DNA of 25,159 nucleotides from JAVBQG01 sp031549185 (GTDB lineage: Bacteria; Synergistota; Synergistia; Synergistales; Synergistaceae): positions 1 to 25,159 of the forward strand of contig JAVBQG010000053.1 of the NCBI GenBank assembly GCA_031549185.1. The letters are read 5' to 3'. This document shows positions 6,712 through 14,003 of this stretch, piece by piece. The translations under genes and the position numbers were made by a program. The notes beneath the pieces were generated by a model, which saw only the letters and a program-made list of their open reading frames with translations, was not told the origin of the DNA and made no database searches. Each line of letters begins with the position of its first letter. Position 1 is the stretch's first letter.

Positions 6712-8112
6712 CTAGAACGGCCCCAGGTGGATGGCCGTCGCGAAGACGAGGATGCCCGCCGCCAGCAGCGACCACATGATCATGAGCGGCCAGACGAATT
6801 TCACCCACTTCGAATACGGCACGCCGGCGAAGCCGATCGCCGCCATGAGCACGGGCTGGATCGGGGAGATGGCGTTCGTGATGCCGTCGCCGAACTGAAA
6901 CGCGAGGACGGAGACCTGCCGCGTGACGCCGAGGATGTCGCCCAGCGGCGCCAGGATCGGCATCGTCGTCGCTGCCTGGCCGGAGCCGGAGGCGAAGATG
7001 AAGTTCAGGGCCGTCTGCACGAGGAACATGCCGATCGCCGTGAGAGAGGGCGGCAGCCAGCCGACGACCGCCGCAAGGGCGTTGATCAGGGTGTCCATGA
7101 TGTTGCCTTCGCTCAGGATGACGACGATGGCTCTCGCGAGTCCGATGCAGATGGCGGTGAACGCCATCTCTTTGGTGCCCTTGACGAAGTTCTCCGCAAT
7201 GTCGTCGGGCTTCAACCCGCCGATGAAGCCGCAGGCGATGCCCATGATGAGGAAGATCGTGATGATCTCCTGCAGGTAGTAACCCTTGACGACCACGCCG
7301 TAGCCCAGGTAGACGAACCCTGCGACCACCGTGGCGAAGATGCCCCAGTCTCTGCCGGAGAGTTTTTCTCCGGTGTCGAGTTCGGAGAGGTCGACGATGT
7401 GCGATGTCTCGATTCCGAGGACAAGGCTTTTATTCGGATCGACCTTGACGCTCTTCGCATAGCGCATGATCCACCAGACGATCAGGACGTAGAAGAGAAC
7501 CATGCAGCCGATGCGGAAACCCATGCCGGAGAAGAGCGGCAGCTCTGCGATGCCCTGGGCGATGCCCGTATTGAACGGGTTTGTTGGTCCCGCCGTGTAG
7601 CCGACGTACGCGCCGAGGTAGACCATCGCGCAGCCGACGACCGAGTCGTAGCCCACGCCTTTCGCGAGGGCCACGGCAAGGGGGATGAAGATCAGCGCCT
7701 CCTCCGCCATGCCGAACGTAGCGCCGGCGGTCGCGATGATCAGGACGCCGGCGGGGATGAGCAGGTGTTCTCGTCCATGCAGCTTGTCGACGGCCCGCAC
7801 GATCGAGCGGTTGATCGTGCCTGTCGCGTTGATCACCTGGAAGACCGCGCCGATGATGAGGACGAAGAAGATAATTTCGCGGGCGGCATCCAGTCCCTTG
7901 GGAAGGGACATGAACGTGTCGAAAAAGTCGACGGGTTTCTGTTCGACGCTGTGATAGGTGCCCGGAACGACGAGCGTCCTGCCCGTTTTCTCGTCTTTCA
8001 CGCGGTTGAACTCGCCGGCGGGGACGAGGTGCGTCGCGAATGCCGCGACGATGATCAGAATCGATATCAGAATGTATGTGTGAGGAACCTTGAATCTGAA
8101 GCTATGCGTCAT
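6712..8112 (-). CDS. YfcC/ArcD-DcuC-type membrane transporter
   Basis: The 466-residue integral membrane protein has about 11-12 hydrophobic segments. It begins with the typical short cytoplasmic tail and first helix (PHTYILISILIIVAAFATHLVPAGEF) that marks the YfcC family. The AGATFGMAEEALIFIPL, YTAGPTNPFNTGIAQGIAELP and FIFASGSGQAATTMPILAPLGDILG stretches are conserved substrate-path elements of this group. Members move dicarboxylates or basic amino acids across the inner membrane; the neighbours here favour an amino acid or opine-like substrate, but that is inference. It lies between the ornithine cyclodeaminase-like gene (36 bases upstream) and the opine dehydrogenase-like gene, so it is probably cotranscribed with both. 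The length is normal. Confidence 0.9.
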   Translation of the reverse strand: MTHSFRFKVPHTYILISILIIVAAFATHLVPAGEFNRVKDEKTGRTLVVPGTYHSVEQKPVDFFDTFMSLPKGLDAAREIIFFVLIIGAVFQVINATGTINRSIVRAVDKLHGREHLLIPAGVLIIATAGATFGMAEEALIFIPLAVALAKGVGYDSVVGCAMVYLGAYVGYTAGPTNPFNTGIAQGIAELPLFSGMGFRIGCMVLFYVLIVWWIMRYAKSVKVDPNKSLVLGIETSHIVDLSELDTGEKLSGRDWGIFATVVAGFVYLGYGVVVKGYYLQEIITIFLIMGIACGFIGGLKPDDIAENFVKGTKEMAFTAICIGLARAIVVILSEGNIMDTLINALAAVVGWLPPSLTAIGMFLVQTALNFIFASGSGQAATTMPILAPLGDILGVTRQVSVLAFQFGDGITNAISPIQPVLMAAIGFAGVPYSKWVKFVWPLMIMWSLLAAGILVFATAIHLGPF

Positions 8113-8148
8113 AAAGATTACCTCCCATCGATATTGGTTTTGCTTGCC

Positions 8149-9168
8149 TTATCTTTTCGGCGTCACCTCGACGTCTGTGTTGAACACGAAGGATTCGCCT
8201 TCTCCCTGTTGCATCGCCTTCTCGTAGACGGCGGTGGCCACGGCCACGTCCATCGCGCCGGTGCCGATGGGAATACAGACGATTCTCTCGCCCGCCTGGA
8301 TCCTGCCCGATTTTTTGCCGCAGACGATCTCGCCGATCGTACCGGTGATCATGCTCTCGGTGAATTTGCCCTGATCTACGACGCTTTTGAGAGAGCCTCT
8401 GTGCATCGTCTGACCGATCGAGTCGACGAAGATCCGGTTCGCCGAGAGGAGCAGCTCGTCTTCGCACTCCGTGAACGAACCCATCGGGAATACGATCTGC
8501 CCCGGCCTGATCCAGGCGTCTTTGATGAATTTATTTTTCGCGTGCGTCACGGAGACGACGATGTCGGCGTCCTTCGCGACCTCTTCGGGTGCGCTCGCCG
8601 CGACGAACTTGGTCTTCACGAGCTTCGACATCTCGTCGATGTACTTCGCCGTCGCCTCGGGGTTGAGGTCATAGACGACGACCTGTTCGATTTCGAAGAC
8701 CTCCGCAAAGGCCAGAAGCTGCGTGCGGCCCTGTGCACCGGCGCCGAAGAGGCCGAAGTTGATCTTCGACTTGTCGGAGATGTACTTGGCTGCGACCGCC
8801 GCCTGCGCGCCGGTGCGGTAGTTCGTGATCTGCTCGCCGTCCATCACGCAACGGAAGACGCCCGTCTCGGGATCGAAGAGCAGGATGAGCGCAATGATGT
8901 AGGGCAGACCCCACCCCGGGTTGTTGAGCGAGCCGCCGACGCACTTGATGCCCGCGCTCTTTTTGCTGTGGATGTAGGCGGGCATGGCATTGAGGCCGTT
9001 CTTGAAGGGCGGCCACTCCGCGTCCTCGCCCAGCTCGAGGGTGATTTTCGTCGGGCAAATGACCTCGCCCTTCCCCCAGCCGGCAAAAGCGTCCTCGCAG
9101 GCGTCCACCGTATCCTTCATCGTGAGAAGACTGCGTACCACATCCGCGCTGATCAACTTGCAGGGCAT
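8149..9168 (-). CDS. Ornithine cyclodeaminase / mu-crystallin family protein
   Basis: The 339-residue protein has the family's NAD(P)-binding motif FGAGAQGRTQL (GAGAQG at 142-147), the substrate-pocket K75 (GIKCVGGS) and R118 (ITNYRTGAQAAVAAKY). Members include ornithine cyclodeaminase (ornithine to proline plus ammonia), alanine dehydrogenase of the archaeal type, and ketimine or lysine cyclodeaminase-like reductases. I do not see a residue pattern that picks one substrate. The ATG at 9168 has a strong GAGGAGG ribosome site. It is the first gene of a three-gene operon with a YfcC-type transporter and an opine dehydrogenase-like enzyme, transcribed divergently from a GntR-family regulator. 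The annotation 'ornithine cyclodeaminase' would be too specific. Confidence 0.9.
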   Translation of the reverse strand: MPCKLISADVVRSLLTMKDTVDACEDAFAGWGKGEVICPTKITLELGEDAEWPPFKNGLNAMPAYIHSKKSAGIKCVGGSLNNPGWGLPYIIALILLFDPETGVFRCVMDGEQITNYRTGAQAAVAAKYISDKSKINFGLFGAGAQGRTQLLAFAEVFEIEQVVVYDLNPEATAKYIDEMSKLVKTKFVAASAPEEVAKDADIVVSVTHAKNKFIKDAWIRPGQIVFPMGSFTECEDELLLSANRIFVDSIGQTMHRGSLKSVVDQGKFTESMITGTIGEIVCGKKSGRIQAGERIVCIPIGTGAMDVAVATAVYEKAMQQGEGESFVFNTDVEVTPKR

Positions 9169-9191
9169 TAAGCATTCCTCCTCGTTTTGTT

Positions 9192-9218
9192 TCGGATATA
9201 CCCCAGGGTAATATCCGA
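9192..9218 (-). promoter_or_regulatory. Inverted repeat / leader hairpin before the ornithine cyclodeaminase-like gene
   Basis: The outer arms TCGGATA and TATCCGA continue inward into TACCC/GGGTA with one bulged base, so the sequence forms a 12-bp near-perfect inverted repeat. It lies about 25 bases upstream of the ATG and inside the expected transcript of the promoter at 9252-9280. It could be a DNA operator or an RNA hairpin in the leader; no riboswitch class is recognised. Confidence 0.5.
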
Positions 9219-9240
9219 TAAATATACTTATCCTAATATC

Positions 9241-9258
9241 CTACAATTACGATTGTAG
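9241..9258. promoter_or_regulatory. Palindromic operator candidate overlapping the -10
   Basis: CTACAATTACGATTGTAG has 7-base half-sites (CTACAAT/ATTGTAG) around a 4-base centre. It covers the -10 element of the minus-strand promoter, which is where a repressor would block transcription. The divergent FadR-type GntR regulator is the natural candidate to bind it; that is inference. Confidence 0.6.
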
Positions 9259-9280
9259 TCACTGTTTGTACCGCTGTCAA
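9252..9280 (-). promoter_or_regulatory. Consensus sigma-70-type promoter of the ornithine cyclodeaminase-like operon
   Basis: On the minus strand, a perfect TTGACA (9280-9275), a 17-base spacer and TACAAT (9257-9252) form a near-ideal promoter about 85 bases before the ATG at 9168. Such a strong promoter implies repression when the pathway is not needed, consistent with the overlapping palindrome. Confidence 0.8.
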
Positions 9281-9305
9281 TTGCATTGACTCAAATCGAG
9301 ATTAT

Positions 9306-9325
9306 GTTTCTTTTTTGGAAGAAAC
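9306..9325. promoter_or_regulatory. Second inverted repeat in the divergent regulator gap
   Basis: GTTTCTT (9306-9312) and AAGAAAC (9319-9325) are a perfect 7-base inverted repeat separated by 6 bases. It lies about 70 bases upstream of the GntR regulator start and 25 bases upstream of the -35 of the divergent promoter. It could be another binding site. The low-complexity T/A content makes chance possible. Confidence 0.35.
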
Positions 9326-9395
9326 GATCGTAAGGTTGTGATAAGGAAATATTCGGGCGCCTGTATGTTAAGATAATACCGATAAAAGGGGATGA

Positions 9396-10124
9396 ATGTC
9401 GATGTTGAAGCCCGTTCCGAGAACGACTCTTTCTCAGAAGATACTCGATGAAATCATGCAGGCCATCAAGAGTGGGGTGTGGAAGCCAGGGTCGAAAATC
9501 CCCAGCGAGCAGGAGTTGGCTACGTCTCTATCGGTCAGCCGGAATTCCATCCGCGAGGCGATCAAGACGCTCAACAACAAGAAGGTGCTGGAGTCGCATC
9601 CTGGACAGGGGACGTTTCTCTCGAAGGACGCGATGCGCTATATTTTGTCGTCGGAGCTGATTGATCGTGGCTACAAGGACGCCTCGCTGTTCGAGATCGT
9701 CGAGACACGCGCCCTGATCGGATCGCAGTGCGCTTACTGGGCGGCCGAACGCGCCACGGAGGAGGATCTCGATCGGTTGCGCGAGTTGCTGCAGACGATG
9801 CGCGACAGCGTCGGCGCCACCGTGGAAGAGCAGGACAGGATCCATGATCTCTTCCACGAGGAAATCATCCGCATGAGCAAGAATTCGTTCATCATCCGGC
9901 TGCTCTCGTCCGTGCAGGCCGAAGTCGAGGCGCAGCGCGAGAAGGTGAACCTGATTCTGCCGAGCGGCGTGCCCGAGATGCTCGAGGATCAGGAGGGGAT
10001 CACGAACGCCATCTGCGCCAGAAAGCCGGAGGAGGCGCGGGAGGCGATGAAACGGCATCTCGACCGAGGCATCCGGGTCGCACGGCAGATTATGGACGAG
10101 AGGGACCGAGAAAACAAGAAATAA
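9396..10124 (+). CDS. GntR-family transcriptional regulator, FadR (FCD) subfamily
   Basis: The 242-residue protein has an N-terminal winged helix-turn-helix (about residues 10-75: SGVWKPGSKIPSEQELATSL, VSRNSIREAIKTL, HPGQGTFL) and a helical C-terminal FCD ligand domain (about 95-230), including a histidine/aspartate-rich stretch at 150-157 (HDLFHEEI) of the kind that binds a metal in this subfamily. FadR-type regulators usually sense organic acids or amino-acid-derived metabolites and repress a neighbouring operon. It is the only clear plus-strand gene in the window and is divergent from the ornithine cyclodeaminase-like operon, its likely target. AAGGGG precedes the ATG at 9396; an alternative ATG is two codons further in. 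The ligand is unknown. Confidence 0.92.
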   Translation: MSMLKPVPRTTLSQKILDEIMQAIKSGVWKPGSKIPSEQELATSLSVSRNSIREAIKTLNNKKVLESHPGQGTFLSKDAMRYILSSELIDRGYKDASLFEIVETRALIGSQCAYWAAERATEEDLDRLRELLQTMRDSVGATVEEQDRIHDLFHEEIIRMSKNSFIIRLLSSVQAEVEAQREKVNLILPSGVPEMLEDQEGITNAICARKPEEAREAMKRHLDRGIRVARQIMDERDRENKK

Positions 10125-10134
10125 AAATCGTGAG

Positions 10135-10150
10135 GGGCGCGCAGACGCCC
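10135..10150 (-). terminator. Weak hairpin between convergent genes
   Basis: GGGCG (10135-10139) and CGCCC (10146-10150) form a short GC-rich stem between the convergent GntR gene and the exported protein gene. On the minus strand a T-rich run (TTTTTATTT) follows after about 6 bases. The stem is short, so termination is only plausible. Confidence 0.35.
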
Positions 10151-10154
10151 GCCG

Positions 10155-10910
10155 CTACTTGTAGAACACGGTCGCGATGGTGTCGTTCACCATCCTGCCC
10201 ACCAGATCCTCCAGCATTTTCTTCTCGTTCGCGTCCGCGCCCTGGTCGTTGCGGGCGACGCGCGCCTCTATGACCGGCCTGCCGTCGAGCTTCTTCGTGT
10301 CGTAGAGCGCGAGGTGGCACGAGGCGTCGGCGAGGACGTACCAGTAGCCGGGCATGTTGCGGACCTTCGTCACCGGTATGTCGGTGTAGACGTCGACGTA
10401 CTCGTACGTCCCGTCGCTGTTTTTGCGCCGTTCCCGCGAGTACACGCGTTCGGTGGTCTGATAGGTCTCGGTGTAGGGTTCGCGCCACTTGCGCTCGGTC
10501 TTGGCCGAGACGGAGATTTTCAAAACGGCCCCGCAGGCGCCGTCCAGCTTCGAATGGAAGTAGGCCGCCGACTCCGCGCTCTCGAAGGGCTCCTTGAAGC
10601 CGCCGTCGCCGTAGATCAGGACTACGCTGTCCCACACGCTCTTGGTCGGTTTGAGGAAGAAGGCGTTCTTCATGTTCTTCGAACGCATGTCCCTCTCCGC
10701 CCACGTGTCGATGTTCCCCGGCAGCGAGAGGGCCACGCTCTCCGGCACGGGATCCACGATCGCGGGCCAGATGTAGAGGCTTTTGACGGCGGCGAAGTCG
10801 TAGTCCCTGTCGACATACGCGTCGACGTCCCTTGCGGGCTTCGCGTACGCGACTCCGGTCAGGAGAAGGAGAAGCAGGACGGCGAGCGAAAAATTTTTGT
10901 TTCTAAGCAC
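10155..10910 (-). CDS. Exported protein of unknown function
   Basis: I chose the GTG at 10910 because it gives a textbook signal peptide (short basic start RNK, a run of leucines, then GVAYA before the probable cleavage site) and has AAAGGAG 11-12 bases upstream; the open frame extends further up without any such logic. The product is 251 residues. The mature N-terminus (VDAYVDRDYDFAAVKSLYIWP) resembles the opening of small periplasmic families such as DUF4136, but I would not assign it. Two lysine-, glutamate- and tyrosine-rich middle segments and a C-terminal helical region with VGRMVNDTIATVF follow. It lies 64 bases downstream of the WG-repeat gene stop and may share its transcript. Function unknown. 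Confidence 0.75.
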   Translation of the reverse strand: MLRNKNFSLAVLLLLLLTGVAYAKPARDVDAYVDRDYDFAAVKSLYIWPAIVDPVPESVALSLPGNIDTWAERDMRSKNMKNAFFLKPTKSVWDSVVLIYGDGGFKEPFESAESAAYFHSKLDGACGAVLKISVSAKTERKWREPYTETYQTTERVYSRERRKNSDGTYEYVDVYTDIPVTKVRNMPGYWYVLADASCHLALYDTKKLDGRPVIEARVARNDQGADANEKKMLEDLVGRMVNDTIATVFYK

Positions 10911-10974
10911 GGCGGCAACAGCTCCTTTCGAAATTTTCACGACCCCATAAGCATAGCACAGAATGGAACGGGCA

Positions 10975-12714
10975 CTATTTGTCGATCGTGAAGTAGCCCA
11001 TCTTTTGACTCTTTTCGTCCCGATAGGTGAAGATCCCGTCCTTCGTTGGAGAAATCTGCACGGGAGGATATTTGAAATCGGGCGGGAACGGGTGCCGATT
11101 ACCCTTCTCGTCGACCAGGGCCGGTATCCCCTCCTCGTCTCTGTCAAAAAGAAATCCGTTCCAGACCCGCCCCGGCGTTTCTCCGGTTTTGAATACGACC
11201 TTTCCTGTTTCGTCGATGATCCCGAACTCCTGCTTGTCGCCCCCAAAGTCTTTGAGGATGACGCTCGCGTAACCGTCTTCAAAATGATAAAGACCGCCCC
11301 ATTGATTCTTGGATTGCGATTGGGAGGGGAACTGGAAATCGATCGCGACCTTGCCCTTCGAGTCGATGAAGCCGACTTTGCCGTCTTTCTCCAGCGCGAT
11401 CAGATTCGACCAACGGTAGCTCACCATATTTTCATAGGTCGGTTCGGCGATCCAGTTTCCCTGCGGGTCGATCACGCCGTACTTGGAATCGACTTGCACG
11501 AGGGCCATGTTATGAGAAAACATAAAGGCAAGATCGAACTTGAAGTCGATCGCCACATCGCCGCTCTTGTCGATGAATCCCCATTTGCCGCTCTTTTCCT
11601 TTATCACGGCAGCGCGACCCTCCCGGAAAAACCAGACCGACGCGTAATCGGGCGATATCACCCACTTCCCGTCCAAGTCGACAAAACCGAACCGGCCGCT
11701 CTCGTCTTGCTTGGAAATCAACCCGTCGCCGTAGCTCCCGCCCAGGATGCCGTAATCCTGCGGGGGCGATACGACATCGCCGGATCGGTCGAGAAAGCCT
11801 GTCAACGATTTGCGTTCGCTTTCGACCGCGAATCGCGCGATGCCGTTCTCGTATTGTCCGATGAGGAACGCTTCAAAGTCTTTCTTCAGGATGTTTCCCT
11901 TGTCATCCAGCAGCGTCCAGGGGCCGTAGTCCTGTTCGCTCACCCAGACCCGCCCTTCGCTGAAATCGCCTCTGCCGAAAGGTGTGTAGGAGTACGTGGG
12001 CGGATACAGCCACTCGACCGTGACGCCGCCGCGCAGCCAGGTCAGGAGCCACTGCGGGATCCATTTTTGGGTGAAGGTCGCTTTCGGTTTGTCGCCGATC
12101 GTGATCGACGTCGAAAAAGACCAGCGTTGGGTCGAATCGGTCAGCACGAACGTGTTCGACATGCAAGTCCAGCGCGGGGTTTCCCCGGTTCTGGTCATCT
12201 GCATCTCTTCCTGCGACCATGCTACCTTTTCGCCGGCCGCGTAGCCTTTTATCATCGCCGTGACCCGTTCCGCGAGCGCCCGTCTCTGGTCGGGGCCGAG
12301 CGAGCAGATCTGCGCAATCTCCTCCGAGAGAGATTGAAACAGTCGGAAACCCTCTTCGGGGCTCCAGTCCTTTTTCTCCCCGAAGGCAAGGTTCAGGTCC
12401 ACGCGCGTCTCTTTTCCTACGACGTCGATGCCGAGGCACAATCCGTCTTTGAGAATGATCGAATCCCCATAGCCTTTGTAGAGGATGTAGCTCTCGATGT
12501 GGTTCTCTCGAAAGTTCATCGCGCCCGGTTTCTTCGTCAGGATGGCGCGTTCCGCCTCCGGCAATCCGGCGTTTCGCCTGTCCAGGGCCAATTCCAGTCT
12601 CTCGAATAGGGCTTTGGGGCTCGTCGTGTCCCTCTGTGTGGCAAGGAGGAACGCAACCCCCAGAAACAGCAGAATGAGAACGCCCGTCAACAGGGCGGCA
12701 TTGCATTTTTTCAC
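10975..12714 (-). CDS. Membrane-anchored WG-repeat protein (long paralogue)
   Basis: The 579-residue protein has one N-terminal membrane segment (about 7-26), a unique extracytoplasmic domain (about 30-235) of unknown type, and then a WG-repeat domain (about 236-579). Repeats are visible as FGFVDLDGKWVISPDY (342-357), WGFIDKSGDVAIDFKF (378-393), YGVIDPQGNWIAEPTY (412-427), VGFIDSKGKVAIDFQF (447-462) and a diverged FGIIDETGKVVF (497-508). WG repeats form beta-rich, probably ligand- or protein-binding arrays; no enzymatic residue is visible. The start is GTG at 12714 with a weak GGTGGGG site. It is 23 bases downstream of a shorter paralogue, so the two are an evident tandem duplication and likely cotranscribed. 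Confidence 0.85.
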   Translation of the reverse strand: MKKCNAALLTGVLILLFLGVAFLLATQRDTTSPKALFERLELALDRRNAGLPEAERAILTKKPGAMNFRENHIESYILYKGYGDSIILKDGLCLGIDVVGKETRVDLNLAFGEKKDWSPEEGFRLFQSLSEEIAQICSLGPDQRRALAERVTAMIKGYAAGEKVAWSQEEMQMTRTGETPRWTCMSNTFVLTDSTQRWSFSTSITIGDKPKATFTQKWIPQWLLTWLRGGVTVEWLYPPTYSYTPFGRGDFSEGRVWVSEQDYGPWTLLDDKGNILKKDFEAFLIGQYENGIARFAVESERKSLTGFLDRSGDVVSPPQDYGILGGSYGDGLISKQDESGRFGFVDLDGKWVISPDYASVWFFREGRAAVIKEKSGKWGFIDKSGDVAIDFKFDLAFMFSHNMALVQVDSKYGVIDPQGNWIAEPTYENMVSYRWSNLIALEKDGKVGFIDSKGKVAIDFQFPSQSQSKNQWGGLYHFEDGYASVILKDFGGDKQEFGIIDETGKVVFKTGETPGRVWNGFLFDRDEEGIPALVDEKGNRHPFPPDFKYPPVQISPTKDGIFTYRDEKSQKMGYFTIDK

Positions 12715-12737
12715 GAAATCCCCACCGCCTTCAAGAT

Positions 12738-13940
12738 TTATTTTCGCCCCACTGTGAAGTACCCGACCTTGCGGCTGTCCGCGTCACGAAACGTGAAGAT
12801 ATTTCCCTCCGTCGGGGAAACGCTCACAGGGGGGTATTTGAATTCGTCCGGCAGGGAATACGCTCTGCCGCCTCTGTCGATCAGCTCGTACTTCCCGTCC
12901 CCGTCGATGTTCACGATATAATCGCCCGTAAAGTAGCCGAAATGCGTCCCGCCCATGTCGTTTCTGAGGGAACTCGCGCCCTTTATGAAGTAATCCTCGT
13001 ATCCCACGATCCTGAACAACACTTTTCCCGACTCGTCGATAAACCCGAACTCCCGGTTCGCCTCGCTGAGCACGACGCTCGCCCGCTCCTTGTTGAAGCT
13101 GTAGGGGCGAAAACGGTACAAGGATTCTGCTTTGAGAGGGGGAAATTGAAAATCGATCGCGATGTTGCCCCTCGTGTCGATGAAGCCCACTTTGCCGTCC
13201 TTCTGCACGCCGATCAGGTTCGACCACGGCTCGTAATATTTTTCAAATTGCGGCTTGGTGATCCAGCGCCCCGTCCGGTCGATCACTCCGTATTTGGAGC
13301 CGCTTCTGACGAGCGCCGCGCCGTGCGAAAACCGGGAGACGCGCCGGAATTTGAAATCGATCACGACCGCCCCGCTCTTGTCGATGTATCCCCATCTCTT
13401 GCCTTTCTTTACGGGGGCCAGGCCCTCCCGAAAGGATAAAGCGGTATCGTAGGCGGGCGGTATCACCCACTCTCCCGCCAGATCGACGAACCCGAACAAG
13501 CCGTTTTCTCCCTTTTTCGAGATCATCCCGTCACCGTACTGTTCATACCAAAAAATCGGAGAAACACTCGGGGAAACGACGATATCGCCGGACCGGTCGA
13601 CCAGACCGGCTCCTTCGCCCCCGGCCGTGTAAAACCTGGCGAAACCCTCCTCGTACTCGTTAATCCCGGCTGCCACGAAATCTTTTTTGATGGTGTTGCC
13701 CCTGTCGTCCAACAGCATCCAGAGGTCTCCTTCATACCGTTGCTCCTGCACCACCCAGACCCGACCCTCGATGAAATCGTTCCCGTCGCTGAATCCGATG
13801 TTGTATGTCGGTGGGTACAGCCATTTGACGACAAGCCTGACGTTCCAGCCGCCCCAGTAGTAGAAACCGACGCCGCAGGCGAAGCAGAGCAATAAAACCA
13901 GAAACGACCGCATCGACGAATATTTTTGTGAATCGTGCAT
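12738..13940 (-). CDS. Membrane-anchored WG-repeat protein (short paralogue)
   Basis: The 400-residue protein has an N-terminal membrane segment (about 11-28) and a WG-repeat region from about residue 40 to the end. Repeats include FGFVDLAGEWVIPPAY, WGYIDKSGAVVIDFKF, YGVIDRTGRWITKPQF and VGFIDTRGNIAIDFQF. It aligns from its WLYPPTYN motif onward with residues 236-579 of the neighbouring gene, down to the same C-terminal ending (FTFRDADSRKVGYFTV versus FTYRDEKSQKMGYFTI), so it is a paralogue lacking the extra N-terminal domain. The ATG at 13940 has an AGAGG site. It lies 63 bases after the DUF2207-type gene. Probable location: outside face of the inner membrane. Function unknown. Confidence 0.85.
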   Translation of the reverse strand: MHDSQKYSSMRSFLVLLLCFACGVGFYYWGGWNVRLVVKWLYPPTYNIGFSDGNDFIEGRVWVVQEQRYEGDLWMLLDDRGNTIKKDFVAAGINEYEEGFARFYTAGGEGAGLVDRSGDIVVSPSVSPIFWYEQYGDGMISKKGENGLFGFVDLAGEWVIPPAYDTALSFREGLAPVKKGKRWGYIDKSGAVVIDFKFRRVSRFSHGAALVRSGSKYGVIDRTGRWITKPQFEKYYEPWSNLIGVQKDGKVGFIDTRGNIAIDFQFPPLKAESLYRFRPYSFNKERASVVLSEANREFGFIDESGKVLFRIVGYEDYFIKGASSLRNDMGGTHFGYFTGDYIVNIDGDGKYELIDRGGRAYSLPDEFKYPPVSVSPTEGNIFTFRDADSRKVGYFTVGRK

Positions 13941-14003
13941 GGCAAACCTCTTTTCTGATGTGTTTTATTGCATTTGGAAAAGAATCATTGCGACAGTTAT
14001 CGT

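Noticed and set aside
6628..9171. An 847-codon open frame on the plus strand
   Set aside because: It is antisense to three well-supported genes and its translation is mostly arginine, aspartate and histidine repeats with no domain; it reflects high-GC codon bias.
9192..9218. Riboswitch in the leader of the ornithine cyclodeaminase-like operon
   Set aside because: The leader is short and contains only one simple hairpin; no conserved aptamer core is visible.
10963..12609. A 548-codon plus-strand frame opposite the long WG-repeat gene
   Set aside because: The minus strand encodes regular WG repeats and a membrane anchor; the plus frame has no recognisable features.
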